A DNA stretch of 64,000 bases from Saprospiraceae bacterium. Lineage in GTDB: Bacteria; Bacteroidota; Bacteroidia; Chitinophagales; Saprospiraceae. The notes beneath the pieces were generated by a model. It saw only the letters and a list, made by a program, of their open reading frames with translations, made no database searches and had not been told where the DNA came from. Every line of letters begins with the position of its first letter. The first letter of the stretch is position 1. The stretch is from the NCBI GenBank assembly GCA_021739645.1, contig JAIPBL010000016.1, positions 21,743-85,742 on the forward strand, given 5' to 3'. Below are positions 62,748-64,000 of the stretch, in pieces. Both the position numbers and the translations under genes were made by a program.

Positions 62748-63404
62748 CTAATACCCGAAATCATAGATATAGCCGATGCCAATATTAAAGCCCCTGTTCC
62801 GCCACTTGAAGTTGTCTGAATTGTCGGAATCATCAAGGTTCGTAAAGCCCCAACCCAAGCGGGCATCCAAGAATACAGTGCCCGGATACACGTCATAGCC
62901 AAGGCCGATACCTGCCATGCCACCGATGTCGTACTGCTTGATATTGCTTTTGTCGAAGTCAATATCGGTATCTCCATCGTCAGATTTGATTTTGCCATCA
63001 AAAGCATAACCAAAGGTTGGGCCCAGCAACGCATTGAATTTCAGGTCCCCTGCACCAAATTTTCCTTTCAACAGAATAGGCATTTCCACGTAATTCAGGT
63101 ACGTTTTGAATTCCTGCTTGGTCGAATTTTCGATGGTGGTTTTATACCCTTTTTGTAGGTAGTTCACTTCTGGTTGTATGGAGAACATATCGCTGACTCC
63201 GATTTCTACAACCAAGCCAGCGTTGACTCCGACAATATAATCCTTCACGTCCGTGTCCCAAGAGTCGTCAATTTTCTGCCTTATTTCCGAAGTTGCAATG
63301 TTTACGCCACCACGTACACCCAGTCCCAGGGTTTGTGCATGTAGTAACTGGGTTGCGTCTGTTAATAACAGAGCGCTAGCTAGAATTTTAATTAGCGCTT
63401 TCAT
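62748..63404 (-). CDS. PorT-like outer-membrane beta-barrel protein
   Basis: The 218-residue exported protein has the signal KILASALLLTDATQLLHAQ and the family start LGLGVRGGVNIATSEI. It contains LNYVEMPILLKGKFG (typical LxxPL-like barrel strand) and a final strand NIGIGYIYDFGY. It fits the small outer-membrane beta-barrel family common in Bacteroidota; the role is unknown. The start is the ATG before the signal; the frame extends upstream. Confidence 0.8.
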   Translation of the reverse strand: MKALIKILASALLLTDATQLLHAQTLGLGVRGGVNIATSEIRQKIDDSWDTDVKDYIVGVNAGLVVEIGVSDMFSIQPEVNYLQKGYKTTIENSTKQEFKTYLNYVEMPILLKGKFGAGDLKFNALLGPTFGYAFDGKIKSDDGDTDIDFDKSNIKQYDIGGMAGIGLGYDVYPGTVFLDARLGWGFTNLDDSDNSDNFKWRNRGFNIGIGYIYDFGY

Positions 63405-63860
63405 GATATTTGGTTTTTGATTAATGATATAATTCCGCACAAATATCAAAAAGGAGTGTTCAGAACGCAATGCCCTTAGTCATCATGGGCTTTGATAATT
63501 CTCAATATGAAATGAAAATGATGTTCCTCACTCATGGCGTTGATTTTTGATTGTATGCTATGGCTGTTAGGTATCCAGCCAAAGCAAAATGCCAACGTGA
63601 AATAGTGGCAGGGCACGAAACCCCGCTCCAGCAGATGGCCAGCGAATACATTAGCATGGCACTGCCTGCCCACACAGCAGGGTTTAAATTGCAAGAACAA
63701 TTTACCCTGCACCACGAATGCTGCCTCAAAAACATACGCTGATTTGTTGCTGCCTGCAGAGAATCCCCAGCGGGGTAGCAACGAAGGCGAGTCTTGTTAA
63801 TGAAGGACGGTGATTTTTGTTAGTTTTATAAGGATTTGGTGGAATTTTATACCAACAAAA
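63405..63860. other. intergenic region between the beta-barrel gene and the mobile element
   Basis: I see no supported gene, repeat or RNA. Reading frames on both strands here lack start context and family motifs. Confidence 0.4.
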
Positions 63861-64000
63861 AGAGGGTGTTCAATAAACTGTGTCAAGGTCTAAATCAAAA
63901 TACCTTTACAGTCAAAAGAACACCTTATGAAGAAAACAAAAGTATCAATTTTCCAACCAGGGGTAGAAGAATCCTTGGTTGCCGAGCTGATGAGCGGCAA
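63861..64000 (+). mobile_element. left end of a probable IS256-like insertion sequence (cut by the window edge)
   Basis: AGAGGGTGTTCAATAAACTGTGTCA at 63861 onward resembles the terminal inverted repeat of IS256-family elements, which also read GGTGTTCA...CTGTGTC. A coding frame starts 66 bp inside. The other end is outside the window, so neither the repeat nor a target duplication can be checked. Confidence 0.5.
63927..64000 (+). CDS. start of a probable transposase (truncated by the window)
   Basis: Only about 24 codons are present (MKKTKVSIFQPGVEESLVAE...). The call as transposase rests on the upstream IS256-like end, not on protein motifs, which are out of the window. Confidence 0.4.
   Translation, partial: MKKTKVSIFQPGVEESLVAELMSG

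Noticed and set aside
63476..63781. 101-codon minus-strand frame near the right end
   Set aside because: No family motif and no start context; overlaps an equally open plus-strand frame.

Overview
The window looks like a Bacteroidota genome fragment, most likely from the Saprospiria (Haliscomenobacter/Lewinella relatives); the class is inference. Supporting signs are two SusD lipoproteins and a SusC porin, a PhoX-like protein and a 2,090-residue adhesin that end in type IX secretion sorting domains, SprB/HYR repeats, FG-GAP/ASPIC-UnbV lipoproteins, A-rich start contexts instead of strong Shine-Dalgarno sites, and a few TAnnTTTG (-7) promoter elements. GC is moderate to high except in some islands.

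Layout. (1) 20-1501: SusD lipoprotein, the end of a pair whose SusC would lie left of the window. (2) 1581-2341: a small nucleotidyltransferase-like gene (DUF6932 type) and its overlapping partner. (3) 2597-7041: an aminophosphonate-degradation cluster (PhnZ-type HD oxygenase, PhnX-like HAD hydrolase, DUF5690 transporter, FAD oxidase) with a MntA-HepT toxin-antitoxin pair inside it. (4) 7038-9135: LpxH-like phosphoesterase and a glycosyltransferase. (5) 9194-23601: secreted and outer-membrane redox/phosphoesterase genes: diheme peroxidase, PhoX-like phosphatase, FG-GAP protein with a heme motif, beta-propeller phosphoesterase, TonB receptor, giant ASPIC/UnbV lipoprotein. (6) 24012-37819: a pentose/hexuronate locus with SusC-SusD, a lipoprotein, xylA, xylB, uxuA and uxaA, interrupted by one intact and one wrecked KilA-N gene; the wrecked copy carries a MITE-like insertion. 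(7) 38056-41551: an AT-rich plasmid-type replication/partition module: ACTTA-NN-TAAGT sites, parA, a ribbon-helix-helix partner, a MITE-like element with a 9-bp target duplication, seven direct and two inverted iterons, a Rep_3 initiator and a 26-bp palindrome. (8) 41715-43662: ilvD behind a leader peptide rich in Ile/Val codons and an attenuator terminator. (9) 43766-46459: OsmC protein and a two-component system. (10) 47176-53989: giant SprB/HYR adhesin and a coiled-coil membrane protein. (11) 54109-63404: stress/envelope genes (erythromycin esterase family, phosphoribosyltransferase, baeRF-like, methyltransferase, PolX-like HhH protein, dodecin, ECF sigma factor, beta-barrels). (12) The right edge starts an element resembling an IS256-family insertion sequence.

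Most notable: the complete iteron-plus-partition module beside metabolic genes suggests a megaplasmid, a chromid or an integrated plasmid. The ilvD leader can be folded by eye into a classic ribosome-stalling attenuator, with an antiterminator starting at the leader stop codon. The same heptanucleotide repeat (GTGATTG) is expanded in-frame in two unrelated genes. The phosphonate cluster has a PhnZ with every known ligand in register but no PhnY* partner in view.
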